From: an uncultured beta proteobacterium
Lineage (GTDB): Bacteria; Pseudomonadota; Gammaproteobacteria; Burkholderiales; Burkholderiaceae_C
Assembly (NCBI GenBank): GCA_903897005.1
Contig: CAITZZ010000109.1
Coordinates: 1-33,754, forward strand
DNA: 33,754 nucleotides
Reading direction: 5' to 3'
The notes under the pieces are model-generated. The model had not been told where the DNA came from and made no database searches. It saw only the letters and a program-made list of their open reading frames with translations. Shown piece after piece: positions 1 to 6,713 of this stretch; positions within the stretch are counted from its first letter, which is position 1, and each line of letters begins with the position of its first letter. Position numbers and translations under genes: made by a program.

Positions 1-231
1 ATCATCAGCCTGGCCGCCGCGTTCGGGCGCGACGTGATTGCCGAAGGTGTGGAGACGGTGGCGCACGGCACCGCGCTGCTGCAGCTGGGTTGCGAACTGG
101 CACAAGGCTACGGCATTGCACAGGCCATGCCACCAGAGCAGTTACCCGCCTGGGTGGGCAACTGGCAGCCCGATGCGGCGTGGTGTGGGGTGATGAATTC
201 TGGTGTGGCATCCCGGTCAACAGACAAGTAG
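1..231 (+). CDS. EAL-domain protein, C-terminal end (partial)
   Basis: Only the last 76 codons are in the window; the frame is open from base 1 to a TAG at 229. The visible residues include an EGVET block (residues 15-19 of the visible part) followed by the QLGCELAQGYGIAQAMP stretch. Together these are the typical last conserved blocks of an EAL domain, the c-di-GMP phosphodiesterase fold; the Glu of EGVET belongs to the metal/catalytic set in active enzymes. About 25 unconserved residues follow. The rest of the protein, including the EAL signature itself and any GGDEF or sensor domains, lies to the left, so activity cannot be judged. Whether this gene belongs to the host or to the integrated element to its right is not resolved. 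Confidence 0.85.
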   Translation: MISLAAAFGRDVIAEGVETVAHGTALLQLGCELAQGYGIAQAMPPEQLPAWVGNWQPDAAWCGVMNSGVASRSTDK

Positions 232-740
232 GCTGCCGCAAAGCGGGTGTTCGAGGCGGTCTGGAATCGCTGCACAAAAGCCCCACAGTCCGCGAAATTT
301 TCATCGTGGTTGTGAATGTCAGCTTACCTATTTCCATCGGGTTAGCTGAACGACCGCTCGGCCCTACTGCGGCGACCCGCTTTGGGCACACTGTTGCCTG
401 CCAATCAATCGCGGCGAATGCCCGGAGTCAGGCCTAAACCAGCCGCACGGGCTCGCTGCATCCACCTGCCTCTGGCGTTGCGACCGCGCTCTGCCGGGGC
501 CTTCCACGGCCGCTATACGGCGGCGGCACCCCAACACCTTCCGCGAGTTCAAAACACGCGCAGAACGCCTGTAAACAGCCCGTAGAGCCACTGAGGGCGC
601 AGGCCGACACCTCGCGTGGCCTGTATCTATCAAATTAGATGCTGGGGAGGGGGAAAAGCGTGCGCGCCCACTGGTATGGGGCTCCATGACAGTGATTCAA
701 CTACCGCTGAATCGGTAGGTGACACAGGCCTTCAGCAAGA
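232..740. other. Gap of about 500 bases without a recognisable gene
   Basis: Open frames here (for example on the minus strand at 364-687) give Arg/Pro/Ser-rich low-complexity translations that resemble no family and look like chance frames in GC-rich DNA. A small perfect inverted repeat, CTACCG/CGGTAG with a six-base loop, lies at 701-718, just past the stop of the leftward gene ending at 741, and could be a weak 3' hairpin for that transcript. No tRNA and no copy of the 6714-6758 attachment block was seen, so this gap does not visibly hold the left end of the element. Confidence 0.5.
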
Positions 741-1112
741 CTAGCTCGGCTGTGCAAGGACTATTGAAATGAGGGGGCGCTGCCCCGGTCTTGTTTCCAC
801 TTGAATCAGCCCGGCTTGTTCTAGCCGCGCCAATCCCGCACTTGCGGCAGCCCGCTCCACGCTAAGGTACTTCAGGGACACCCGCGTGAGTTTGAACGGC
901 TTGCCTTTTGCCATCCCGTGCCGCCACCATAGGGCGATAGCCACATTGATCGTCTTGCCAGGAAGAGCGGCTGCTCTGCCCAACCATTCAAGTGGAATCG
1001 GCCCCTTAACAAATAGCGCTTTCTTTGGGGCTACCGCTAACCTGCCAGTTACAGCGTCAAGTTGCAATCGCCTTACCGAAATATCGGAATCAGAAGTAGC
1101 TGGTGGATACAT
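741..1112 (-). CDS. Winged-helix DNA-binding-like protein of the element
   Basis: A 123-residue protein. Residues about 49-118 read as a winged helix: a helical stretch (ALPGKTINVAIALWWRHGM), a helix-turn-helix-like segment (residues 74-101, LTRVSLKYLSV through ARLEQAGLI) and a wing (QVETRPGQRPLISIVL). This arrangement suggests a small transcription regulator or a replication-initiation-type DNA-binding protein. It is the last gene of the leftward run, 72 bases after the polymerase stop. The ATG at 1112 has no clear Shine-Dalgarno; an A/T-rich stretch (TATATA and TATACAT on the minus strand) lies directly upstream and may be a promoter, which would fit a leaderless or separately transcribed gene. 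The domain reading is from pattern only; the target is unknown. Confidence 0.6.
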   Translation of the reverse strand: MYPPATSDSDISVRRLQLDAVTGRLAVAPKKALFVKGPIPLEWLGRAAALPGKTINVAIALWWRHGMAKGKPFKLTRVSLKYLSVERAAASAGLARLEQAGLIQVETRPGQRPLISIVLAQPS

Positions 1113-1184
1113 ATGTATAGATATATAAAGAGAATGTACGGGTGCGCCAGCCAGACGCAGGTACGTGCGTTTGGCCGGCGCAGG

Positions 1185-2921
1185 TCAGGCCAACACCGGC
1201 CCACTGATCAGGTTCATCACCTTGTTCCACATCACTACACCGCGCTTGTCCATATAGCGGTCTGGATAGCGGACTTCCTTCACATCGCTGCCAAGTTCAA
1301 AGCCATCCAGAACTATCCGGCTGGCCTCCTGCATCAGGGATTCCGTGGTGGCGATAGCTTCGTCCAGTTCGTCCAGCGGCGCTTCGATGAGCAGCGCGTC
1401 GTGCACGGGAGCACAAACACGGATTCCTGCCTCGGTCAGAAGAATGCTGGCAATGCGCAGCATCTCGGCACCATTGGCCTGCATAGGGAAATTACGCAGA
1501 CTGCGGTCATTGATCTCGTCGCGTGTATGAATCTGCCAGCCAAACCCGGCCCACAGACGGCCACCAAGCACAGCCTCATCGACTGCGCTGTCTGACCACT
1601 TCCAGAACTGCCGGTAGGTGCGGCGATGAAGTTCCAGGAGTTGACGGGCGCGGGCCACCGGCTGGTTGATGCGCGCGGCCAAGCTGGCCTCGCCCATCCC
1701 ATACTGCACGGCAAGCACGCACTCCTTGAATTGCCCCCGCACGGCTTCATGCGTCCACTTGGTAGCGGTCGGCGGGGCCGCCCCAGCTTGGATCGCAAAC
1801 GCCATATACGGGTCGCCACTGCGGTAGGCATCCAGCATGGCCGGATCACCGGAGAGGGCGGCGGCAATGCCGAACTCCTGCTGACTCCAATCCACGTAGG
1901 CCAGTCCCCAACCGGGTTTTGGGCGGATCAGGCCGCGCAGCCAGACCGAGGGGCCAAAGATGAACTTGGAGTTGGATGGCTGATTGCGCCCAGTGCGTGC
2001 CTGAAATGGCGACAACAGGCAGCGGTTGCGCCCATCGTCGCCAACGTACAGATTCGCAAGCCGCATTCCCGATAACGATGAGCGGAGTTCGCGCATCGGC
2101 GCCACCTCGACATACGTGCGCGCCATCTTGCGGAAGGTGTCATCACTCATATCGAGTCGTCCGCTTTCCAGGCGCGGCCAGGGGATGTCGTTGGCGACCA
2201 GATACTCTTCCCAGCGGCTAGTCTTGAAGCTGCGCCCGTCGTAGACGCCGTAATCCAGGTCGATGTCAGCAATCAATTGATCTTGAATCGCGCTCCACTG
2301 CGACAAGAGCAAGCTGTGCACCTCGATGTCTAGCGGAACGCCATTCATCTGGATGCACGACACCGACTTCATGTAGCGTCCACGCAGCAGTGCACGTGCC
2401 CAGTCGATCTGGTTTTGCATGGCGTCAATTAGGTACGCCAGTGCCACGACATCGGTTTCGCAGTAGTCCAGGATCGCCACTTGCTCGGGCATACTCCATG
2501 GTCCGCCGGTCAGGACAAGGTCACGCATGGTGCTCTTCTGCTCACCACCTATGCTGGGCAGTCCGTAGTACAGCAGCGCGCCCAGTAGACCATTGCCATG
2601 AGCCAACCGCAGGCCGTTGGTCAGGCAGCGGAACTCAGCGAAGAGATCAAGAACATGGGTTGGGTGCGCCCACCCCAACGCATGAAAGCAATCCATCTCG
2701 GCTGAGGCGTAGTAGGCGACGCACAGTGCCTCTTCACCAGTCGGAAAGGGGGCAGCAGCCATCTGTTCAAGATCGGCCTGCCAGTAGCGACTGGTGCCCC
2801 CCGAAGGCCACGCCCGCACCACCATGCAGACCGGAGTCGGCAGATTGCCCTCACGGCCACCTGCCGGGTGGAACTCGAAATCCACGAGGTATATGCCGTC
2901 GGGGAAATCGAGCGTGTCCAC
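1185..2921 (-). CDS. Family A DNA polymerase with 3'-5' exonuclease domain (element-encoded)
   Basis: This is a 578-residue Pol I-like enzyme without the N-terminal 5'-nuclease. A DEDDy exonuclease domain is seen at residues 1-165: Exo I D14-x-E16, Exo II around D92, Exo III Y153-x3-D157. The polymerase domain has motif A (D344-W-S-Q-Q-E349), motif B (R395, K399, Y407) and motif C (H507-D508-A509). Both catalytic Asp residues are present. From the K399-Y407 spacing, residue 403, equivalent to E. coli F762, is Leu; the usual HDE of motif C is HDA. The GTG at 2921 was chosen because it overlaps the upstream stop by one base (TAGTG) and starts just before the exonuclease core; an upstream ATG at 3026 would add 35 unconserved residues lying over the neighbouring gene. 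Likely role: replication of the integrated element or of its excised form. That role is inferred. Confidence 0.9.
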   Translation of the reverse strand: MDTLDFPDGIYLVDFEFHPAGGREGNLPTPVCMVVRAWPSGGTSRYWQADLEQMAAAPFPTGEEALCVAYYASAEMDCFHALGWAHPTHVLDLFAEFRCLTNGLRLAHGNGLLGALLYYGLPSIGGEQKSTMRDLVLTGGPWSMPEQVAILDYCETDVVALAYLIDAMQNQIDWARALLRGRYMKSVSCIQMNGVPLDIEVHSLLLSQWSAIQDQLIADIDLDYGVYDGRSFKTSRWEEYLVANDIPWPRLESGRLDMSDDTFRKMARTYVEVAPMRELRSSLSGMRLANLYVGDDGRNRCLLSPFQARTGRNQPSNSKFIFGPSVWLRGLIRPKPGWGLAYVDWSQQEFGIAAALSGDPAMLDAYRSGDPYMAFAIQAGAAPPTATKWTHEAVRGQFKECVLAVQYGMGEASLAARINQPVARARQLLELHRRTYRQFWKWSDSAVDEAVLGGRLWAGFGWQIHTRDEINDRSLRNFPMQANGAEMLRIASILLTEAGIRVCAPVHDALLIEAPLDELDEAIATTESLMQEASRIVLDGFELGSDVKEVRYPDRYMDKRGVVMWNKVMNLISGPVLA

Positions 2922-3508
2922 TAGACTTTGCCCAGCAGAGATTGAACGACAGGGTGATCCAGTCCGATGATGATCTTGCCGCGAAAGGCCACATCCACCA
3001 AGGCATCGATATCGTGTGCCGGCCAATCGGGGTCAGGCAGCGGGCCTTCCGCCTCATAGACGTCGTAACCACCTGTGTGCATATTGGCCGTAACGCGAAT
3101 CCACGTCGGTTTGGCACGTTCAACAGCCTGCGCCAGCGATTCATGCCAAGGGTTACGCGTCCCGGATTCTCCCGGCAGCGGCACCGGGATCAGGAAGGTG
3201 TTGTTCTGACGGTCGATGGCTGCGTGCAGCATGACCGGACGAACGAGTTCACTGATTTGCTGGGATATATCTGGCATGACCAAATAGCTTTCTCGGGCTT
3301 CCTTCTGTTCGAGCAGCATGGCCGGGAAGGTCATCGCGTCGGACGTGTGCGTGCGAAAGAATTGTGATTTCTTTGGCTTACCCACGTGCACGTTGGTCAG
3401 CAGTTTCTTGACGCCCAGTGTCGCGCCATACGTGGCTGGCAAGCGCAGGGATTTGAGGTCCGCGGTGGTTGTGGACGCGGTTTGTTTCGATGCTGTCTGA
3501 GTTTTCAT
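2921..3508 (-). CDS. Unknown protein translationally coupled to the polymerase
   Basis: A 195-residue protein of unrecognised family. The first 18 or so residues are Thr/Ser/Gln/Lys-rich and probably disordered; the remainder looks like a compact alpha/beta protein with several beta-like stretches (KKLLTNVHVGKP, PTWIRVTANMHTGGYDVYEA). There is no signal peptide or membrane segment. The start is supported by AGGAG eight bases before the ATG. Its TAG overlaps the GTG of the polymerase (TAGTG), so the two proteins are probably made together. Small proteins encoded just before a mobile-element polymerase are often single-strand-binding proteins or processivity factors; that is only a guess from position, as no OB-fold signature is evident. 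Confidence 0.75.
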   Translation of the reverse strand: MKTQTASKQTASTTTADLKSLRLPATYGATLGVKKLLTNVHVGKPKKSQFFRTHTSDAMTFPAMLLEQKEARESYLVMPDISQQISELVRPVMLHAAIDRQNNTFLIPVPLPGESGTRNPWHESLAQAVERAKPTWIRVTANMHTGGYDVYEAEGPLPDPDWPAHDIDALVDVAFRGKIIIGLDHPVVQSLLGKV

Positions 3509-3556
3509 AGTAGTGCTCCTGGGTGAAGTGAAGTTGAGAGAGGATTGCGTTCTGTA

Positions 3557-3601
3557 GACGCTGGTTGGTTGTGTCTTGGCGGGTTGGCCGTCACCAGCGT
3601 C
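3557..3601 (-). promoter_or_regulatory. Inverted repeat between two element genes
   Basis: A perfect nine-base inverted repeat, GACGCTGGT at 3557-3565 and ACCAGCGTC at 3593-3601, separated by 27 bases. It lies in the 117-base gap between the 117-residue gene (stop at 3626) and the 195-residue gene (start at 3508). There is no T-run, so it is not an intrinsic terminator. It could be an mRNA structure setting the level of the downstream genes, or a dyad for a DNA-binding protein. Function is unknown. Confidence 0.4.
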
Positions 3602-3625
3602 CGTCTCGTTGCCTTTTGGGGCACA

Positions 3626-3979
3626 TCAGCTTGCCTCCTTGTTGGCGGCCAGAGCCACCTGCATGGCGCGCTGCTGGAAGCCCGCGTCTCCGGCAATGAT
3701 CCAGCGAGTTGACGATGCGCCCGCCTCACCCATGCGGCGATTGACTGCGACCAAGCACTCAAGGGCCGCGGCTTCGTCATGCGCCAGCGCCTGAACTATT
3801 CCGTCGTCGGGCAGGTTCAGGCAGCCGGCTGCCACGAAGAATTTCATCTTCAAGTTTCTTGCTGACGCGGCACCGGAATGAAAATCTTTGTTGGCAAAGT
3901 TTTGAAGTGCTTTGGCAAGGACAAATTGGCCCTGGGTGGTACTCAGGTCGGCGACCAGACCGAAAGTGGCGGCGGCCAT
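3626..3979 (-). CDS. Unknown protein, 117 residues
   Basis: No family is recognised. The translation is Ala-rich and mostly helical in character (LAKALQNFANKDF, IVQALAHDEAAALECLVAVNRRM), without signal peptide, membrane segment or metal-binding motif. It begins with an ATG that overlaps the TAA of the preceding HTH gene by one base (TAATG), so it is almost certainly translated by coupling and is a real gene. The next gene downstream starts after 117 bases holding an inverted repeat. Membership of the same operon suggests a role in element maintenance or replication, but nothing in the sequence says what. Confidence 0.65.
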   Translation of the reverse strand: MAAATFGLVADLSTTQGQFVLAKALQNFANKDFHSGAASARNLKMKFFVAAGCLNLPDDGIVQALAHDEAAALECLVAVNRRMGEAGASSTRWIIAGDAGFQQRAMQVALAANKEAS

Positions 3980-4176
3980 TACATCTGCCCCAGCAGGCGT
4001 TTGCAGTCTTCCTCATGGCGACGCTGCCATTCATCAGCGGCACGGTCGCTTATGAAGCGGCGGCGACCTACCTTGTAGGTGACCAGACGGCCACTGTCAA
4101 TCTCTTCGTAAGTCTTGGTTCTACCAAGCCTATGGGTGTCGATAAACTGGTTGACTGTGTACGCTTTTTGATCCAC
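3979..4176 (-). CDS. AlpA/excisionase-like helix-turn-helix protein
   Basis: A 65-residue protein with the layout of the MerR-like small excisionase/AlpA regulators: an N-terminal YTVNQFIDTHRLGRTKTYEEI helix-turn-helix (residues about 6-26), then SGRLVTYKVGRRRFIS, matching the usual 'G.L...K.GrR..I' wing, and a charged C-terminal helix. Family members activate integrase or excision genes, or bend DNA at attachment sites as recombination directionality factors. The start is a GTG preceded by a full AAGGAGG at six bases' spacing (4183-4189). It is the first gene of the leftward operon and its stop overlaps the next start (TAATG). Phased TTGC repeats about 80 bases upstream are candidate binding sites. 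Confidence 0.8.
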   Translation of the reverse strand: MDQKAYTVNQFIDTHRLGRTKTYEEIDSGRLVTYKVGRRRFISDRAADEWQRRHEEDCKRLLGQM

Positions 4177-4254
4177 GTTCGGCCTCCTTGGGCTTTAGGT
4201 GTTCGCTGAAAGGCCAACGACTCACCGTGAATCAATTTTGTTGAAGCGTTAGAC

Positions 4255-4306
4255 GCTTGCAAGGGTTTGCAAAAGCTTGCCTAAATACGCATGGATAAAG
4301 GCTTGC
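4255..4306. promoter_or_regulatory. Phased TTGC repeats upstream of the HTH gene
   Basis: Three copies of TTGC occur exactly ten bases apart (4257, 4267, 4277), each preceded by GC or GT and two followed by AA; a fourth lies at 4303 within GGCTTGCAG. One helical turn per repeat is the pattern of sites bound side by side on one DNA face, as for small excisionases or regulators. The block sits between the divergently relevant hairpin at 4322 and the start of the AlpA-like gene at 4176, so it is the natural promoter/operator region of that operon. Binding itself is inferred. Confidence 0.45.
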
Positions 4307-4321
4307 AGCCAGATTTGTGTC

Positions 4322-4350
4322 AAAACTCTCGCTCAGAGTTTGAGAGTTTT
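4322..4350 (-). terminator. Hairpin terminator after the 299-residue gene
   Basis: Perfect nine-base stem AAAACTCTC (4322-4330) with GAGAGTTTT (4342-4350) around an eleven-base loop. Read leftward it ends in a run of four T and lies exactly at the TAA of the 299-residue gene, so it looks like an intrinsic terminator insulating that gene from the operon that follows. The symmetrical A/T ends would allow it to work in both directions. The stem is weak in G/C, so efficiency is uncertain. Confidence 0.55.
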
Positions 4351-5248
4351 AACCCAGGATTACGTTTGAAAATGCCTTTAGGACCGTGCCACTGGAAAAT
4401 TTATGTTTGCCCCCCCGTTTTTTGTATCCGGCAGTGAACAATGCCGCTGAAACTTTGTCAGCAAGGTTTTCACGCTTGGCAAGCAAGGTAGGTTTATCGA
4501 TTACGCACAGTCGTGCGAAGTACCGGGCGGGTGTGTACCAAGGTTGTTCAGGTGCTGGATCGCGGTCATCTGCTACAAGCCACGGTTTTGTTGCTTCTTC
4601 CTGTGATGCAGACACCGCATTCGCCGTATCCCCGATCACCCCCGTGCTTGTCGCACCTGATCGAACCCGTTCAGCATATCCATCCGGCAAAGTGAATGCG
4701 CCGCCTGAGGCTTCAACTAACTCGACCAATGCGACCGGCGTACACGGTAGCGTCAGATGAACCTTGAGGAACTCGCGCATAAGCAGTCGATCAGTTTGAT
4801 TCAGTAGCGATAGCGTGTGGGCATCAATCGGGGTGGGGTAGACACTGCCCGCAGCTACAGTGAAGTCACCGTACCTACCTTCGCCACAGTCGGTAAGAAA
4901 TTCAAAAGCGGGCAAGTCAATTGATGCGCGGCCCGTGTACTGATCGATTTCCTCGATAGATTCAGCGCAAGGCACTGTATCAATGTAAGTGGCAGTTTCA
5001 CGATACTTTAGGGTCCTGGCAGTTCGGCCAGTCTGGCGAGTTTCCGTGAATGCTTGAAGACCATCGTCCAGTTGCTCGACAAGCAAGATTCGACCACTTT
5101 CCGTGAGTCGATCCCACTGCGCAACCTCAAACACTTTTTTCACTGGGCTGTGTAACTTCTTCGGCAGTTTGTCGAATGGCTTGCCCCATTGGCCGTCAAG
5201 CTGTGCCAACAGTGGATGGGGTTCTTTCTTGTACATGAAATTTGACAT
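4349..5248 (-). CDS. Unknown 299-residue protein next to the integrase
   Basis: No family is recognised. The start is well supported by AAGGAG about seven bases before the ATG. The protein is soluble with no signal peptide. Two parts can be told apart: residues 1-175, with a mixed alpha/beta character (RILLVEQLDDGLQAF, LMREFLKVHLTLP), and a C-terminal basic segment (about 235-299: WYTPARYFARLCVIDKP, then KKRGGKHKFSSGTVLKAFSNVILG), separated by an acidic/Ala-rich linker at about 205-230. The basic C-terminus could bind nucleic acid. It sits between the integrase and the AlpA-like gene and ends in its own hairpin terminator, so it appears to be an independent unit of the element. It could be a regulator, a cargo function or an antiphage gene; the sequence does not decide. 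Confidence 0.7.
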   Translation of the reverse strand: MSNFMYKKEPHPLLAQLDGQWGKPFDKLPKKLHSPVKKVFEVAQWDRLTESGRILLVEQLDDGLQAFTETRQTGRTARTLKYRETATYIDTVPCAESIEEIDQYTGRASIDLPAFEFLTDCGEGRYGDFTVAAGSVYPTPIDAHTLSLLNQTDRLLMREFLKVHLTLPCTPVALVELVEASGGAFTLPDGYAERVRSGATSTGVIGDTANAVSASQEEATKPWLVADDRDPAPEQPWYTPARYFARLCVIDKPTLLAKRENLADKVSAALFTAGYKKRGGKHKFSSGTVLKAFSNVILG

Positions 5249-5282
5249 GGTCGCACTCCTTCAAGTGCCTTCAATTAGGAGG

Positions 5283-5335
5283 CCCCAGCAAGCGGGGGAA
5301 GGTGCCCGCCTTTCGTCTGGCCGGACTAGCTGGGG
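5283..5335 (-). promoter_or_regulatory. Structured leader between integrase and the 299-residue gene
   Basis: Outer inverted repeat CCCCAGC (5283-5289) with GCTGGGG (5329-5335) encloses an inner GCGGG/CCCGC hairpin (about 5292-5308). This lies in the 141-base gap after the integrase stop and before the 299-residue gene's start (5248). It may be the integrase terminator, without a T-run, or a folded 5' leader controlling the 299-residue gene. No known riboswitch class is recognised. Confidence 0.4.
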
Positions 5336-5389
5336 CGAAACGGGTTCAGGCCGTATACGCCGCCGATATTGGGCGTGGTGCTTCGATGA

Positions 5390-6574
5390 TCAACCAAGCG
5401 CCAGCTTTCCCAAACCTTCAGCAGCTTGGTCCTGCAAAAGATGGCCGTAGTGCTTTTCAATCATTGCCAAACTGGTGCCAGCCAAACGTGCAACGGTAAG
5501 CAAATCTAGGCGGTGCAACACGATTAGGTCAGTGATGGTCGAATGGCGCAGGCTGTACGTCACTGCATCAGTCGGGAGTTTCGCAGCCTTGGCGGCATCC
5601 TTGAATGGACCTTTCCAGGAATCCTTATCCCAGAATTTGCCGCCTGCGCGAGGCAGTAGTGGTGCTGCTGGCAGCTTTCCCTTGGACTGCTCTGCAAAGA
5701 ACGCTGTCGTCGATTTGGGCAATCCAATCTTGCGGTCCTTTCCGTGCTTGTCCTTACCGACTGTCAGCACGCCCAGGCGCTTGTCGAAGTGTCCGACTGT
5801 CAGCGCGGCTACAGCGCCGGGTCTCAATGGCATCAGAGACAAAGCAGTGAGGAACGCTGCCAGATCAGCCGGTGCGTTGGCGATAAGTGCCTTCCGTTGG
5901 TTGAGGTCAAGATAGCATTCGCGTCGTTTGTCAGCGTCCTTGATAGGTTTTAGCTTATTTTTCCACGCGCTGTCACTGGTGACATGGCCGTCCTCAAGAG
6001 CGAGATTCAAAGCGGCCTTGAGCACGGCCATCTCCCGATTGATTGAACTGTCTGCGCGAATGTTGGTCGATTTCTTGTTCTTGTCCTGAGGGATCGTCGG
6101 CGTCCTGACCAACTTATTGCGCCAGTCATTCAACACGGCGGGAGTGAGCTTCATTACGGGAGTGTTGCTTAACCTGATGTCCGAATAGACCCAGCGTCGA
6201 AACCGACCCTCCGCATCTTTGACAGCACCATCCATTTTTGCGTCCCGCAATTTCGTGACGTATGCTTTGCAAGCCTGCTCTACTGTCAAAACACCATTCG
6301 ATCCCCCGGCATCAAGGTGAACCGCCCATTCACGCGCTGCCTTCTGCGCGGCATCGAAACGTATGTTGTCGGACAACTCGGAAAAGTCACCTAAGGAATG
6401 ATATTTTTGCTTTCTGGTTGACTCGTCCAGGACACGGAATATCCAAGTTCCGCCTGGGCCGCTGATCATCTTGCGGTAGCCGAGAAACACACCTTTTGCG
6501 ATACGATGCCAATATGGTTCGCGCCTCACTTTTAGTTTGTCGCGTGCCGAGACTGAGTCGATTTTGGTTGCCAT
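5390..6574 (-). CDS. Tyrosine-recombinase integrase of the element
   Basis: A 394-residue phage-type integrase that would catalyse site-specific recombination between element and host attachment sites. Seen: an N-terminal arm-binding-like part (residues about 17-65, PYWHRIAKGVFLGYRKM then YHSLGDF), a SAM-like core-binding part (about 95-205) and the catalytic domain (about 220-380) with R251 (in MPLRPGAVAAL), R343 (YSLRHS) and the nucleophile Y376 (MIEKHYGHL). The usual box II His is Tyr340 and the third-position His/Trp is Thr367 (AGTS); this pattern is familiar in the YSLRHS...AGTS subgroup. ATG 6574 is chosen because AAGGA precedes it and MATKIDSVSARDKLK matches the family N-terminus; ATG 6631 would add 19 residues. 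It reads away from the attachment site 140 bases upstream. Confidence 0.95.
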   Translation of the reverse strand: MATKIDSVSARDKLKVRREPYWHRIAKGVFLGYRKMISGPGGTWIFRVLDESTRKQKYHSLGDFSELSDNIRFDAAQKAAREWAVHLDAGGSNGVLTVEQACKAYVTKLRDAKMDGAVKDAEGRFRRWVYSDIRLSNTPVMKLTPAVLNDWRNKLVRTPTIPQDKNKKSTNIRADSSINREMAVLKAALNLALEDGHVTSDSAWKNKLKPIKDADKRRECYLDLNQRKALIANAPADLAAFLTALSLMPLRPGAVAALTVGHFDKRLGVLTVGKDKHGKDRKIGLPKSTTAFFAEQSKGKLPAAPLLPRAGGKFWDKDSWKGPFKDAAKAAKLPTDAVTYSLRHSTITDLIVLHRLDLLTVARLAGTSLAMIEKHYGHLLQDQAAEGLGKLALG

Positions 6575-6713
6575 GTTTTTCCTTGCGTACGGAAATTGTA
6601 CGGAATTTATAGGCGAATTGTGGCGCACCATGACGAATGATGCAATAGCTAACTAATTGATTTATAAACGATTATGAATTTTGACGAACAATCGAAAAGC
6701 TTATCACCCTTCG

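Noticed and set aside
232-740. Search for a complete tRNA or second copy of the attachment block as left end of the element
   Set aside because: No matching acceptor stem, T-arm or core sequence was found by eye; the left end is probably outside the window.
2922-3026. Upstream extension of the polymerase to an ATG at 3026
   Set aside because: The extra 35 residues are unconserved and lie wholly over the neighbouring gene; the GTG at 2921 with a one-base overlap fits better.
3505-3780. 91-codon minus-strand frame between the two unknown element genes
   Set aside because: It largely overlaps the coupled 117-residue gene and has an Arg/Pro/Ser-rich translation with no family resemblance.
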